Source: Nocardiopsis coralli (GTDB lineage Bacteria; Actinomycetota; Actinomycetes; Streptosporangiales; Streptosporangiaceae). From it: DNA of 64,000 nt. Shown here piece by piece: positions 49,131-57,833 of this stretch. The notes beneath the pieces were generated by a model, which was given only the letters and a program-made list of their open reading frames with translations, did not search any database and had not been told where the DNA came from. The DNA lies in the NCBI RefSeq assembly GCF_014892575.1, contig NZ_JADBGI010000025.1:37279-101278 (forward strand), read 5' to 3'. Both the position numbers and the translations under genes were made by a program. The stretch's first letter is position 1. Each line of letters starts with the position of its first letter.

Positions 49131-49958
49131 TCAGGTCTCCACGGTGTGATCGAGCGCGCCGAGCAGGCGGGCGGCCTGCCCGGCGGGGGTGCAGGTGTCG
49201 GGTCGGTGCCCGGGGTGCACCCGGACGTGCAGGTGCACGCGCCGCGGGGTGAAATCGATGCGCAGATCGAGGAAGGAGCAGCACTGCTGTTCGGCGGCGG
49301 CCAGGTCGGCCACTGCCCCCGCGCGTTCCAGGGGCAGGTCCCAGGAACAGCCGTGCTCCCTGGGTGTGCGCGTCGCCTCGCCCAGGAGCTCGCGCCACCG
49401 GTCCATGCGTTCTCGGTGGTCGTGCTCGGCCAGGAGGCAACGCGGGCCGGGGCCGTCGAGGAGCGGCAGGGCGGCGCGTGTCCCCGAGGCAGGGGCGGTG
49501 GGGTCGGTGGGCCCGGACGCGCGCGGCTCGGCGGCCCGAGCCCCGGGCGCCATGGCGGTGAGGAACTCGCACCCGGGGTCGCACGGCGCGTCCCGGTCGG
49601 GCAGCCGTTGCAGGCGTTCCAGGGCCGCACGGAGCAGGGCCTGGAAGTCCTCCACCTCGGCGGCGCGGGCGCGGGCCTCGGCCAACCGGTGTTCCAGCCG
49701 CGGCCCCAGGGCCGACCTCACCCGCGAACAGGGGTGCGCCGACCACAGGGCCGTCAGCTCCGCGATGTCGTCGAGGGCCAGACCCAGGCGCTTGGCGGTG
49801 GTGATGAACACGAGCCGGTCGAGGGACCGTTCGTCGTAGAGCCGGTACCCGCCGGGCGAACGCTGCGCCGGGAGCAGGCCGCGTTCTTCGTAGTAGCGCA
49901 GCGTCGTGGCCGGGACGCCGGAGCGTTCGGCCAGGTCGGAGACGCGCATCAACACCAT
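49131..49958 (-). CDS. MerR-family regulator with Cys-rich C-terminal region
   Basis: 275 residues. N-terminal MerR winged helix (RVSDLAERSGVPATTLRYYEERGLLPA, then GGYRLYDE) and a dimerisation helix. The C-terminal part contains cysteines at HPCSRV, DAPCDPGCEF, RCLLAE, HGCSWD and QQCCSF, which could bind a metal or metalloid. ATG 49958 lies 6 bases after a TAACGT -10 box, so the mRNA is probably leaderless. Much longer than typical MerR proteins (~140 residues). It precedes an arsenite-type permease. Confidence 0.9.
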   Translation of the reverse strand: MVLMRVSDLAERSGVPATTLRYYEERGLLPAQRSPGGYRLYDERSLDRLVFITTAKRLGLALDDIAELTALWSAHPCSRVRSALGPRLEHRLAEARARAAEVEDFQALLRAALERLQRLPDRDAPCDPGCEFLTAMAPGARAAEPRASGPTDPTAPASGTRAALPLLDGPGPRCLLAEHDHRERMDRWRELLGEATRTPREHGCSWDLPLERAGAVADLAAAEQQCCSFLDLRIDFTPRRVHLHVRVHPGHRPDTCTPAGQAARLLGALDHTVET

Positions 49959-49964
49959 GCGCAC

Positions 49965-49996
49965 ACGTTAGGCCTTCGAGTCGACTCGAAGGTCAA
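49965..49996 (-). promoter_or_regulatory. MerR-type promoter with 20-base perfect palindrome
   Basis: On the minus strand, -35 TTGACC (49996-49991), a 20-base spacer, and -10 TAACGT (49970-49965). The perfect palindrome CCTTCGAGTCGACTCGAAGG (49973-49992) fills the spacer. Over-long spacers of 19-20 bases filled by a dyad are the hallmark of MerR-activated promoters. Confidence 0.8.
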
Positions 49997-50027
49997 CACG
50001 ATCGGACCCGGTTCGGGCCCGATCGTG
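49997..50027 (-). terminator. terminator of the carbonic anhydrase gene
   Basis: A 14-bp stem with one mismatch (49997-50010 with 50014-50027) and loop GTT, 30 bases past the carbonic anhydrase stop. It abuts the -35 box of the MerR promoter. Confidence 0.6.
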
Positions 50028-50057
50028 TGTGTACCGGCGGAAGCGGTGGGCGCGCGT

Positions 50058-50759
50058 TCAGCGCCAGTCGACGTGTGAGGTGGCGAGGTCGTAGTGGGCG
50101 GCGACGATCTCGAGGCTGCCCCCGTCGACGAACTCGCGGAGTTCCTCGTCCTGCCGCAGGAGCCCGGCGATGTGGTCGGCGTTGGCGCGCACGCAGGCGT
50201 CCAGGAACGCGTCCTCGTCGCCGTCCTCGGGGACGGACTCCACCACCGGCAGGATCTCCTCCACGAGGCGCCCCACGTGGCCGTCCGGGAGCTCACCGGT
50301 GTGGTGGGCCTCGACGGCGGCGTCGACGGCTCCGCACGTCGCGTGCCCCATGACCACGATGAGCGGCACTTCGAGGTGCTCGACGGCGTAGACCAGGCTG
50401 CCCATGACCGACAGGTCGAGGACCTGACCGGCCGAGCGCACGGTGAAGAGGTCGCCCAGGCCCCGGTCGAAGACCAGTTCCGGGGGGACACGGGAGTCGG
50501 CGCAGCCCAGCACGAGGGCGAAGGGGTTCTGGCCTTCCACCAGCTCCTCGCGCCGGTCGCCTCCCTCGTTTGGGTGTTCGGAGGCGACGGCGCGCCAGCG
50601 CTGGTTGCCGGCGCGCAGGAGTTCAAGGGCTTCGTCCGGGCCCCGGGTCAGGGGGTCGGCGTCGGCCAGGGCGGGGGCGGCCTGGACGGAAGTGGCGAAG
50701 GCGGCACCCATGCCGCCGACGAGCGACGCACGCAGGGCGCCGCGACGGGTGAGGGACAT
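50058..50759 (-). CDS. Tat-exported beta-carbonic anhydrase
   Basis: 233 residues from ATG 50759. The N-terminus LTRRGALRASLVGG followed by an Ala-rich stretch to APALA is a Tat signal, so the enzyme is probably exported folded. Zinc ligands of the beta class: Cys and Asp in LGCADSRVPPE, His and Cys in GHATCGAVDAA. It hydrates CO2 to bicarbonate outside the membrane. Monocistronic. A frame continues upstream to 50876, but the Tat start fits better. Confidence 0.92.
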   Translation of the reverse strand: MSLTRRGALRASLVGGMGAAFATSVQAAPALADADPLTRGPDEALELLRAGNQRWRAVASEHPNEGGDRREELVEGQNPFALVLGCADSRVPPELVFDRGLGDLFTVRSAGQVLDLSVMGSLVYAVEHLEVPLIVVMGHATCGAVDAAVEAHHTGELPDGHVGRLVEEILPVVESVPEDGDEDAFLDACVRANADHIAGLLRQDEELREFVDGGSLEIVAAHYDLATSHVDWR

Positions 50760-50927
50760 CGGTACTCTATTTCGTTCTGTCGGGGAGTGGGACGGCCTGA
50801 ACCGGACCGAAGCTACTCCCGCTCCACAGAATGCGACAAGAGCCACTAACGCCATCTTGACGCCGAATTCGAGCATTCACGAATAAATGCGTATCGCCTT
50901 CGGGGCGAAGGGCCCGAACGCACGGAA

Positions 50928-50965
50928 CGCCGCCGGCCCGGGGCGTGAACCCCGGGCCGGCGGCG
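50928..50965 (-). terminator. terminator of the WD40 gene
   Basis: A perfect 16-bp stem (50928-50943 with 50950-50965), loop CGTGAA, 50 bases past the WD40 gene stop. Confidence 0.7.
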
Positions 50966-51015
50966 TCGGTGTCGGAGGCGCGGTGCGGCTCAGGGCCGTT
51001 CCCGCGCCGGGACCG

Positions 51016-52305
51016 TCACAGGTCCCAGACGTAGACCTCCCCGAGGGTCTCGGTGGCCACGACCCGCGAACCGTCGTCGGTGATCGCGACGTCCACGAAC
51101 TGGGAACCGGCCTCCTCCAGGGTCTGGACCACTTCGCCGGCCTCGATGTCCCACACCTTCACGGTGCCGTCGTCGGAGGACGTCACGGCGGTCGTGCCGT
51201 CGTCGGAGGCGTCGATGCCGGTGACCTCTCCGTCGTGCTCGGTGAAGGAGTAGAGCTGCTCGCCCAGGTCGGCGTCCCACACGATGACCTCGCCCGTGTT
51301 GTCGACGCTGGTCACGGTGTTGTTGGCGGTGAACTCCACACCCATGACCCAGCCGCTGTGGCCGTCGAGCGTGTCGATCTCCTCCTCCGCGGCGACGTCC
51401 CACAGCACGACCGTCTGGTCGTCGGCGGCGCTGGCGAGCACCGTTCCGTCGTTGTTGAACGCCACGTCGCGCACCCAGTCGTCGTGGCCGTCCAGGCTGG
51501 CGACACCGGACTCGTCGGCCACGTCCCACAGCTTGACCTCGCCGCGGTCGTCACCGGCCGCGACCAGGTTGTTGTCGGGAGCGAAGTCCACACCGCGCAC
51601 CCAGTCGTCGTGGCCGTCGAAGGACGCCACCTCGGTGCCGTCGGCGTCCCACACCGTGACGGTGCCGTCGTCGCCGCCGCCGGCCAGGTAGGAGCGGTCG
51701 TCGCTGAAGTCGAGGGAGAGCACCCAGGTGTAGCTGGGCATCGAGATCGTGCCGTCGGACGCGTTGCTCTCCATGTCCCACAGCGGGATCTCGCCGTCGA
51801 TGGCGGACTGGGCGATGAGGGTGCCGTTGCCGGTCACCGCGACCGCCTCCGGGTCGCCGCCCGGGTCGATGACCTGGGCCTCGCCCGCGGTCGTCGGCCC
51901 GCTGCCGCCTCCGCCGCCGCCGTCACTGCCGCCGCCGAGGGGACCGTCACCGGAGTCGGATCCCACGAGGATGAAGATGCCGGCCGCGATGAGCGCGAGC
52001 ACCATGAAGACGGCGACGAGCACGATGACGAGCACCGGACCGCCGCCCTTCTTCTTCGGCGGGGGCGGGCCGCCGTAGGGCTGCTGCCCGTAGTCGGGCG
52101 CGCCGTACTGGGGTGCGCCGTACTCGGGGCCGTAGGGCGCGCCGCCCGGGCCGTACGGGGGTCCCGGGGGACCCTGCGGCGGACCGGGAGGCCCGGGAGG
52201 GCCGCCCTGTCCGGGAGGGAAGCCGGGCGGACCGTACCCGGGGGGCTGGCCGGGCCCGTATCCCTGGGGGTCGCCGTACGGGCCTTGGGGTGGCGGGTTG
52301 CTCAT
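51016..52305 (-). CDS. membrane-anchored WD40-repeat protein
   Basis: 429 residues. About 95 residues of Pro/Gly/Tyr/Gln-rich tail (GYGPGQPPGYGPPGFPPGQ type), a KKK stop, one membrane helix (VLVIVLVAVFMVLALIAAGIFILV), a Gly/Ser linker, then seven WD-like blades recognised by repeated LASFDGHDDWVRGVDF-type and VTVWDADGTEV-type units. The propeller should lie outside the cell and the Pro-rich tail inside. There is no kinase domain, unlike many actinomycete WD40 proteins. Probably a scaffold; partner unknown. Confidence 0.88.
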   Translation of the reverse strand: MSNPPPQGPYGDPQGYGPGQPPGYGPPGFPPGQGGPPGPPGPPQGPPGPPYGPGGAPYGPEYGAPQYGAPDYGQQPYGGPPPPKKKGGGPVLVIVLVAVFMVLALIAAGIFILVGSDSGDGPLGGGSDGGGGGGSGPTTAGEAQVIDPGGDPEAVAVTGNGTLIAQSAIDGEIPLWDMESNASDGTISMPSYTWVLSLDFSDDRSYLAGGGDDGTVTVWDADGTEVASFDGHDDWVRGVDFAPDNNLVAAGDDRGEVKLWDVADESGVASLDGHDDWVRDVAFNNDGTVLASAADDQTVVLWDVAAEEEIDTLDGHSGWVMGVEFTANNTVTSVDNTGEVIVWDADLGEQLYSFTEHDGEVTGIDASDDGTTAVTSSDDGTVKVWDIEAGEVVQTLEEAGSQFVDVAITDDGSRVVATETLGEVYVWDL

Positions 52306-52595
52306 GACAGCTCTCTTCGGGACTACAGAAACAGGGGAAGGGAGATGTGCCGTCCGGCCGTCCCCGCGCAAGGGTTCAGGTGTCGCGGTGAGTGGGGGAC
52401 GATCCGCTCATCATGACAGCACTCACCGATCTACGCGGGGTTCGGACCACGGGTGGGTGCGGGCTGCGCTGCCCGCACGGTTTCTCCGATGCGGGGCGCG
52501 TTGTCCTGGTTCCCGGGTGACGGACGTGAATTTCGGGACCGAGTCCCCGAAAGCCCGGGTTCGGTTGTCGCGGCTGGGTTCCGGGCCCGGAAAAC

Positions 52596-53027
52596 TCAGC
52601 CGATGTGTTCGCCGTAGACACGCTCGACGGCGAGCGTGATGAGCACCCTGCGGTCATCGACCATGACCTGCCGGTACTCCTCCCAGTCGGGGTGCTCCCC
52701 GGCGGCGGCGCGGTAGTAGTCGACGAGCGCCTCGACCTCGGGGCCGTGCGGGTCGTCGCCCGGGCCGGTGATGGTGACCGTGCCCTCGGCCGTCGCCCAC
52801 GCGCGGCCGTCCGGGCTGGTGACCTCGAGCGCCGAGCGGGCGTCGCGGCGCAGGTTCGCGGTCTTGGCCAGGCCCTCGCGCGAGGAGACCCGCACGACGC
52901 CGGCCCCGCGGTCGTAGTGGGGCTGGACCGGGGACAGCTGCGGACGGCCGTCGGACTTCAGGGTGGCGAGGACCCCGAGGTTGCTCGCGGCCAGCAGGGC
53001 GTGCGGGTCATGGGGCTGGGAGGTCAC
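52596..53027 (-). CDS. PPOX-class F420-dependent or FMN-binding oxidoreductase
   Basis: 143 residues with the split-barrel flavin-fold of the TIGR03618-like family: LLAASNLGVLATLKSDGRPQLSPV, VRVSSREGLAKTANLRRD and WATAEGTVTI. GTG 53027 has GAGGA about 6 bases upstream. Members bind F420, FMN or heme and usually reduce quinone-like or unknown substrates. Monocistronic. Confidence 0.85.
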   Translation of the reverse strand: MTSQPHDPHALLAASNLGVLATLKSDGRPQLSPVQPHYDRGAGVVRVSSREGLAKTANLRRDARSALEVTSPDGRAWATAEGTVTITGPGDDPHGPEVEALVDYYRAAAGEHPDWEEYRQVMVDDRRVLITLAVERVYGEHIG

Positions 53028-53351
53028 GAACGTCCTCTTCCGTGTCGGAGTGGTGCGGCCGGTGTGAACGGTGCGCATGGTGCTCCGCCGTTCACCCCCT
53101 GTTGTACCGGCGGGCGTGGGCGCACACCACGGTTACGCGCGGCCGGAACCGGACCCCGGCCCCGGGAATGCGCGCAACGGCCCCTGGCGGCGGCGGGGCG
53201 GCGCGGGGGCGGAGATGCAGGAGGCGCGCGAAGCACACAAGACGTGGGAGATGCACGAGGAACGGACAGCGCGGAAGACGCGCAAGAAGCCGAGACGCAT
53301 GGGGCACGGGAGGCGTGCGAAGCACGCGGGGCACTCGGGCCGCGTGTCGAA
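53028..53351. other. gap with purine-rich low-complexity sequence
   Basis: 324 bases between two minus-strand genes. 53190-53340 is built from loosely repeated AAGCACRC, GGAGATGCA and GACGCGCAAGAAG-like purine-rich words on the plus strand. No start signal or plausible protein is apparent; probably degenerate non-coding DNA. Confidence 0.4.
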
Positions 53352-54293
53352 TCAGCACGTGTCCCGAGCCCCGGCGCTCGCCCCGGGCCATGCGCCCGAC
53401 GCCACGAGCTCCCGCGCCACATCGGCCACGTGCGCGGCCACCGCCCGCACCGCCGGGGGCACGCGCCGCCCGAGCGGGAGCCCCAGCACCACCGACCGCG
53501 AGACCTCGGGCCCGGTCAGCGGCGCACCGGACAGGGTTCCGGCCGCGATGTCCGGCGCGACCCCGGCCGCGGGCAACACCGTCCACCCCTGCCCGGCCTC
53601 GACGAGGGCCTTCTGGATGCGCATCGCGTTGACCTCCGTGACGACGGTCGGCCCGGTCCCGTCGTCCGGCCGGGCCCGGTCGATGAGCACGCGGAGCCCG
53701 TGTCCGGCCACCGGCAGCACGAGCGGGTGCCTCCACGCCTGCGCCCAGGGCAGCGGGCGTTCCGGGGACAGCCCGGCCTCCGGCGGCGCGACCAGCCACA
53801 GGTTCTCCTCCGCCAGCGGGGTGACCGACAGCGAGGGGGTCGCCGCCAGGTCATAGAGCAGGGACAGGTCCACGTCCCCGTCGTCCAGCCAGCGCTGCAG
53901 GTGGCCGCTGTACCCGCTCATCAGACGCAGTTCGACACCGGGGTGCAGCTCGGCCAGCCCGCGCACCAAGTGCGGCGCGAGCAGGTCGACCGTGCTCTCC
54001 AGGAGCCCCAGCCGCACCACCCCGGACACCTCGCGCGGACCGGGGCGGATCTCGGTGCGCACCAGGTCGAGTTCGTGCAGGGCTCGGCGCGCGTGCTCGA
54101 GCAGGACCTCGCCGGCCTCCGTGGGGACCATGCCCTGGTTGGTGCGGTGGAACAGGGGCGCCCCGAGCTCCTCCTCCAAGGTGCGGATCTGCCGGGTCAC
54201 CGCCGGTTGCACGACGTGCAGGCGGCGCGCGGCCGCGGTGACGCTCCCCGTCTCGCTGACCGCCACGACCGCGGTGAGCTGCCGCAGCTCCAT
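53352..54293 (-). CDS. LysR-family regulator divergent from the CoA-enzyme operon
   Basis: 313 residues. LysR winged helix (MELRQLTAVVAVSETGSVT, then QPAVTRQIRTLEEELG) and a co-inducer domain. ATG 54293 has AGGAGGG 7 bases upstream. It faces the acyl-CoA dehydrogenase operon across a 197-base gap, the standard layout for a LysR activator and its target. Confidence 0.92.
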   Translation of the reverse strand: MELRQLTAVVAVSETGSVTAAARRLHVVQPAVTRQIRTLEEELGAPLFHRTNQGMVPTEAGEVLLEHARRALHELDLVRTEIRPGPREVSGVVRLGLLESTVDLLAPHLVRGLAELHPGVELRLMSGYSGHLQRWLDDGDVDLSLLYDLAATPSLSVTPLAEENLWLVAPPEAGLSPERPLPWAQAWRHPLVLPVAGHGLRVLIDRARPDDGTGPTVVTEVNAMRIQKALVEAGQGWTVLPAAGVAPDIAAGTLSGAPLTGPEVSRSVVLGLPLGRRVPPAVRAVAAHVADVARELVASGAWPGASAGARDTC

Positions 54294-54490
54294 CGCCGTC
54301 CCTCCTGACCTGGCGCCATGACGTGTGTGCACCTGGGTATCACGAATCAACATTTCCCAGGGCCGGAGATCAGTGCACATGATGGGCGGAGTCCGTCGTC
54401 CGTCCGAACCGGCCGTGGTGCCCCGCGGTGCCGCCGTTGCACCGCCGTTCCCGCCGAGGGGCCGGCCCCGCAGAGAAGAGAGCCGAGCGC

Positions 54491-55675
54491 GTGTACGAAC
54501 TCACCGAGGAGGAGACCTCCGTCGTCTCCCTCGTCTCCGAATGGGTGAACCGCGAGGTCAAGCCGGTCGTCCGGGACCTCGAACACGGCAACACCTACCC
54601 CGAGGACCTCATCGAGCAGATGAAGGAGATGGGGATCTACGGCCTGGTGATCCCCGAACCGTGGAACGACGCGTCGGTGTCCACCCCCTGCTTCGCCGCC
54701 GTCACCGAGGAGCTCGCGCGCGGCTGGATGAGCCTGGCCGGCGCGATGGGCGGGCACAGCGTCGTCGCGCAACTGCTCCTGGCCTTCGGCACCGAGGAGC
54801 AGAAGGACCGGTACCTGCCGAGGATGGCGACCGGCGAGATCCGGGCGACCATGGCCCTGACCGAGCCCGGCGGCGGCTCCGACCTTCAGGCGATGCGCAC
54901 GACCGCACGAGCGGACGGGCCGGACGGCCCGGACGGCCTGGACGGGCACTACGTCGTCGACGGGTCCAAGACGTGGATCTCCAACGCCCGGCACGCCTCG
55001 CTCGTCGCGCTGCTGTGCCGCACCGACCCGGAGGCCGAGCCCGCGCACCGCGGCATCAGCATCCTGCTCGTGGAGAAGGGCCCCGGCTTCGAGGTCGGGC
55101 GCGACCTGCCCAAACTCGGTTACAAGGGTGTGGAGAGCTGCGAGATCTCCTTCGACGGCATGCGGGTCCCGCGTTCGGCCCTGCTCGGCGGGGTCGAGGG
55201 CAAGGGGTTCTCGCAGATGATGCGGGGTCTGGAGATCGGCCGGATCCAGGTGGCCTCGCGGGCGCTGGGTGTGGGGCAGGCCGCGCTCGACGACGCCGTG
55301 CGCTACTCCCAGGAGCGGGAGAGCTTCGGCAAGCAGATCTGGGAGCACCAGTCGGTCGGCAACCTGCTCGCGGAGATGGTCACCCAGCAGACGGCGGGGC
55401 GCCAGCTCGTGCAGCACGCGGCGCGCAAGTACGACTCCGGGGAGCGCGCGGACATGGAGGCGGGGATGGCCAAGCTGTTCACCTCCGAGGCCGCCATGAA
55501 GATCGCCCTGGACGCGGTGCGCATCCACGGCGGGCACGGGTACTCGACCGAGTTCGACGTGGAACGCTACTTCCGGGACGCACCGCTGATGATCGTCGGC
55601 GAGGGCACGAACGAGATCCAGCGCGGGGTCATCGCCCGGCAGCTCGTCAAGCGCAACCGGGTGGGTGACGCGTGA
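54491..55675 (+). CDS. acyl-CoA dehydrogenase
   Basis: 394 residues, FAD enzyme. FAD-binding ALTEPGGGSDLQAM and KTWISNA, then SFGKQIWEHQSVGNLLAEM, IHGGHGYSTEFDVERYFRD, and the catalytic base Glu in IVGEGTNEIQRG. A (GPD)n-like insertion sits between the FAD motifs. GTG 54491 has only a GAGAG-type Shine-Dalgarno. First gene of a three-gene overlapping operon. Confidence 0.94.
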   Translation: MYELTEEETSVVSLVSEWVNREVKPVVRDLEHGNTYPEDLIEQMKEMGIYGLVIPEPWNDASVSTPCFAAVTEELARGWMSLAGAMGGHSVVAQLLLAFGTEEQKDRYLPRMATGEIRATMALTEPGGGSDLQAMRTTARADGPDGPDGLDGHYVVDGSKTWISNARHASLVALLCRTDPEAEPAHRGISILLVEKGPGFEVGRDLPKLGYKGVESCEISFDGMRVPRSALLGGVEGKGFSQMMRGLEIGRIQVASRALGVGQAALDDAVRYSQERESFGKQIWEHQSVGNLLAEMVTQQTAGRQLVQHAARKYDSGERADMEAGMAKLFTSEAAMKIALDAVRIHGGHGYSTEFDVERYFRDAPLMIVGEGTNEIQRGVIARQLVKRNRVGDA

Positions 55676-56904
55676 GCGCAGCACGGGAGACCGCCGGGGA
55701 CCCCGGGCTTCCGCTGGAGGGCTTCACCGTGGTCTCGCTGGAGCAGGCGGTGGCCGCTCCCCTGGCCACCCGCCACCTCGCCGACCTGGGTGCACGCGTG
55801 ATCAAGGTCGAACGCCCGGGCAGCGGCGACTTCGCGCGGGGGTACGACCGTTCGGTGCAGGGCGAGTCCAGTTACTTCGTGTGGCTCAACCGCGGCAAGG
55901 AATCGGTCGAGCTCGACATCAAGGACGCCGGGGACCGCGCTCTGCTGGACCGGATCGTGGCAGGTGCGGACGTGTTCGTGCACAACCTGGTTCCGGGTGC
56001 CGTCGACCGCCTGGGGCTGGACGCGGCCACGGTGCGCGCCCGGCATCCGCGGCTCGTGCACTGCTCGGTGTCGGGGTACGGGCCGGACGGTCCGTACGGG
56101 CGCAAGAAGGCCTACGACCTGCTGATCCAGTGCGAGAGCGGGCTGGTCTCCACCACGGGGACGCCGGAGGAGGTCGCCAAGAGCGGGATCTCCATCGCCG
56201 ACATCGCGACGGGGATGTACGCCTACAGCGGGATCCTGACCGCGCTGCTGCGGCGCGAGCGCACCGGACGAGGAGCGGCCCTGGACGTGGCGATGCTCGA
56301 CGCCCTGGGCGAGTGGATGACGCAGCCGGCCTACCGGGCGGTGCACGGCGGCCGGGAGGTGCCGCGGACCGGGGCCCGCCACGCGTCGATCGCCCCGTAC
56401 GGGCCGTACCGGGTGGGCGACGGCGGCACGGTGTTCCTGGGCGTGCAGAACGACCGCGAGTGGGCGGCGCTGTGCCGGGAGGTACTCGGACGTCCGGAGC
56501 TGGTGGGGGACCCGCGGTTCGTGCACAACACCGAGCGGGTGGAACACGACGCGGAGATCACCTCGGCGGTCGAGGCCTCGTTCGCCGGGGGCACGGTCGA
56601 GGGGGTCGAAGCGCTGTTGGAGGGAGCCGGGATCGCGAACGCGCGGGTGCGTTCGCCGCGGGAGTTCGCCGACCACCCGCAGTTGCTGGCCCGCGGGCGC
56701 TGGGACACCGTGGGGCTGCCCGGGGGCACACGGGTGGGTGCGCTGGTGCCGCCCGTGGGATGGGGCGACCTGCGGTATTCGCTGGGGGACGTCCCGGCGT
56801 TGGGCGCGCACACGGCCGCGGTGCGCGCGGAGTTCGGTGGGGGCGACCGGAACGGTACGGGCCGTACGGGCGGCCGGCACGGGTCACAGGAGGTCCGATC
56901 ATGA
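55672..56904 (+). CDS. family III CoA-transferase (CaiB/BaiF)
   Basis: 410 residues. Moves CoA between carboxylic acids through an enzyme-aspartyl anhydride. Marks: GFTVVSLEQAVAAPLATRHLADLGARVIKVERPGSGDFARGYD-type N-terminus (VIKVERPG clear), FVWLNRGKESVELDIK, YDLLIQCESGLVSTTG, then the IADIATGMYAY segment. GTG 55672 overlaps the previous stop. Confidence 0.94.
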   Translation: MSAARETAGDPGLPLEGFTVVSLEQAVAAPLATRHLADLGARVIKVERPGSGDFARGYDRSVQGESSYFVWLNRGKESVELDIKDAGDRALLDRIVAGADVFVHNLVPGAVDRLGLDAATVRARHPRLVHCSVSGYGPDGPYGRKKAYDLLIQCESGLVSTTGTPEEVAKSGISIADIATGMYAYSGILTALLRRERTGRGAALDVAMLDALGEWMTQPAYRAVHGGREVPRTGARHASIAPYGPYRVGDGGTVFLGVQNDREWAALCREVLGRPELVGDPRFVHNTERVEHDAEITSAVEASFAGGTVEGVEALLEGAGIANARVRSPREFADHPQLLARGRWDTVGLPGGTRVGALVPPVGWGDLRYSLGDVPALGAHTAAVRAEFGGGDRNGTGRTGGRHGSQEVRS

Positions 56905-57815
56905 GCACACCCGAACCGGGAACCGTCGAACGCACCGAGGTGTTGGCGCACGCGCCCGCCGCGGCGCTCGCGGGGCTGCTGGGCGTCGAGGAACCCGATG
57001 CCGAACGCGGTTCCCTGCCGCTGCTCTGGCACTGGCTGTACACGCTGGAACGTCCCGCGCAGGCCGACCTGGGCGCGGACGGCCATCCGGTGCGGGGCAC
57101 GGTTCCCGCACCGCCGGGGCCGGGGCGCCGCCGCATGTGGGCGGGCGGTCGGGTGACGACGCACGCGCCGTTGCGGTTCGGGGTTCCGGTGACGCGGCGG
57201 ACGCGGGTGTTGGAGCAGGTGGACAAGGAAGGGCGCTCGGGGGCGCTGACCTTCGTCACCGTCGGCCACGAGCTGGAGCAGGACGGCCGGGTGGCGGTGC
57301 GGGAGGAGCAGGACATCGTCTACCGGGACGCCGCGGGTGGAGGTTCGGGGATGGCCGCGGGTGGATCGGCGCCCGCCGAACGGGTTCCGCGGCAGGACCG
57401 CACTGTGGTGCCACCCGGCCCGGACGAGTGGGAGATCGCGGTCGACCCGGTGCTGCTGTTCCGGTTCTCGGCGCTCACCTACAACGGGCACCGCATCCAC
57501 TACGACCGCGAGTACGCGACCACGGTCGAGGGCTACCCCGGCCTGGTCACGCACGGCCCGTTGCAGGCCGTCGCGATGGCCGAGCGCGCGCGGGCGCTGG
57601 GCCACGACGCCACGTCCGGCGCGGAGCTCCGGTACCGGTTGGTGTCACCGCTCTTCGACGACGAGGGGCTGGTCGTCGGTGCGGTTCCCGCGGGCGGGGA
57701 TTCCGGCGGCGGTGGCACAAGCGGGCACGGCGGGGGGACCGGGCACGGCGGCGGCCTGGAGCTGTCGGCCCGCGACCGCTTCGGCCGCCGCACCGCGCAG
57801 GCCCGCCTGACCTGA
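56901..57815 (+). CDS. HTD2/MaoC-like double-hotdog acyl-CoA hydratase
   Basis: 304 residues. N-terminal FAS1-dehydratase-like half (LPLLWHWLYTLERP, RRMWAGGRVTTHAPL) and a C-terminal hotdog with the catalytic Asn/His-type segment FRFSALTYNGHRIHYDREYA and PGLVTHGPLQAVAM. This resembles mesaconyl-C4-CoA hydratase and the Pseudomonas itaconyl-CoA hydratase type. A Gly/Ser/His-rich run of about 30 residues interrupts the C-terminal sheet. The ATG overlaps the CoA-transferase stop. Confidence 0.88.
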   Translation: MSTPEPGTVERTEVLAHAPAAALAGLLGVEEPDAERGSLPLLWHWLYTLERPAQADLGADGHPVRGTVPAPPGPGRRRMWAGGRVTTHAPLRFGVPVTRRTRVLEQVDKEGRSGALTFVTVGHELEQDGRVAVREEQDIVYRDAAGGGSGMAAGGSAPAERVPRQDRTVVPPGPDEWEIAVDPVLLFRFSALTYNGHRIHYDREYATTVEGYPGLVTHGPLQAVAMAERARALGHDATSGAELRYRLVSPLFDDEGLVVGAVPAGGDSGGGGTSGHGGGTGHGGGLELSARDRFGRRTAQARLT

Positions 57816-57833
57816 CCCGGCGAGTCCGAAGAA

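Noticed and set aside
50760..50876. Longer carbonic anhydrase with an extra hydrophobic N-terminus (MLEFGVKMALVALVAF)
   Set aside because: The frame is open, but the internal ATG 50759 begins a proper Tat signal (LTRRGALRAS). A second hydrophobic segment before it would be unusual.
53190..53340. Possible small basic protein in the purine-rich gap
   Set aside because: All frames are low-complexity and lack a start signal; no conserved-looking sequence.
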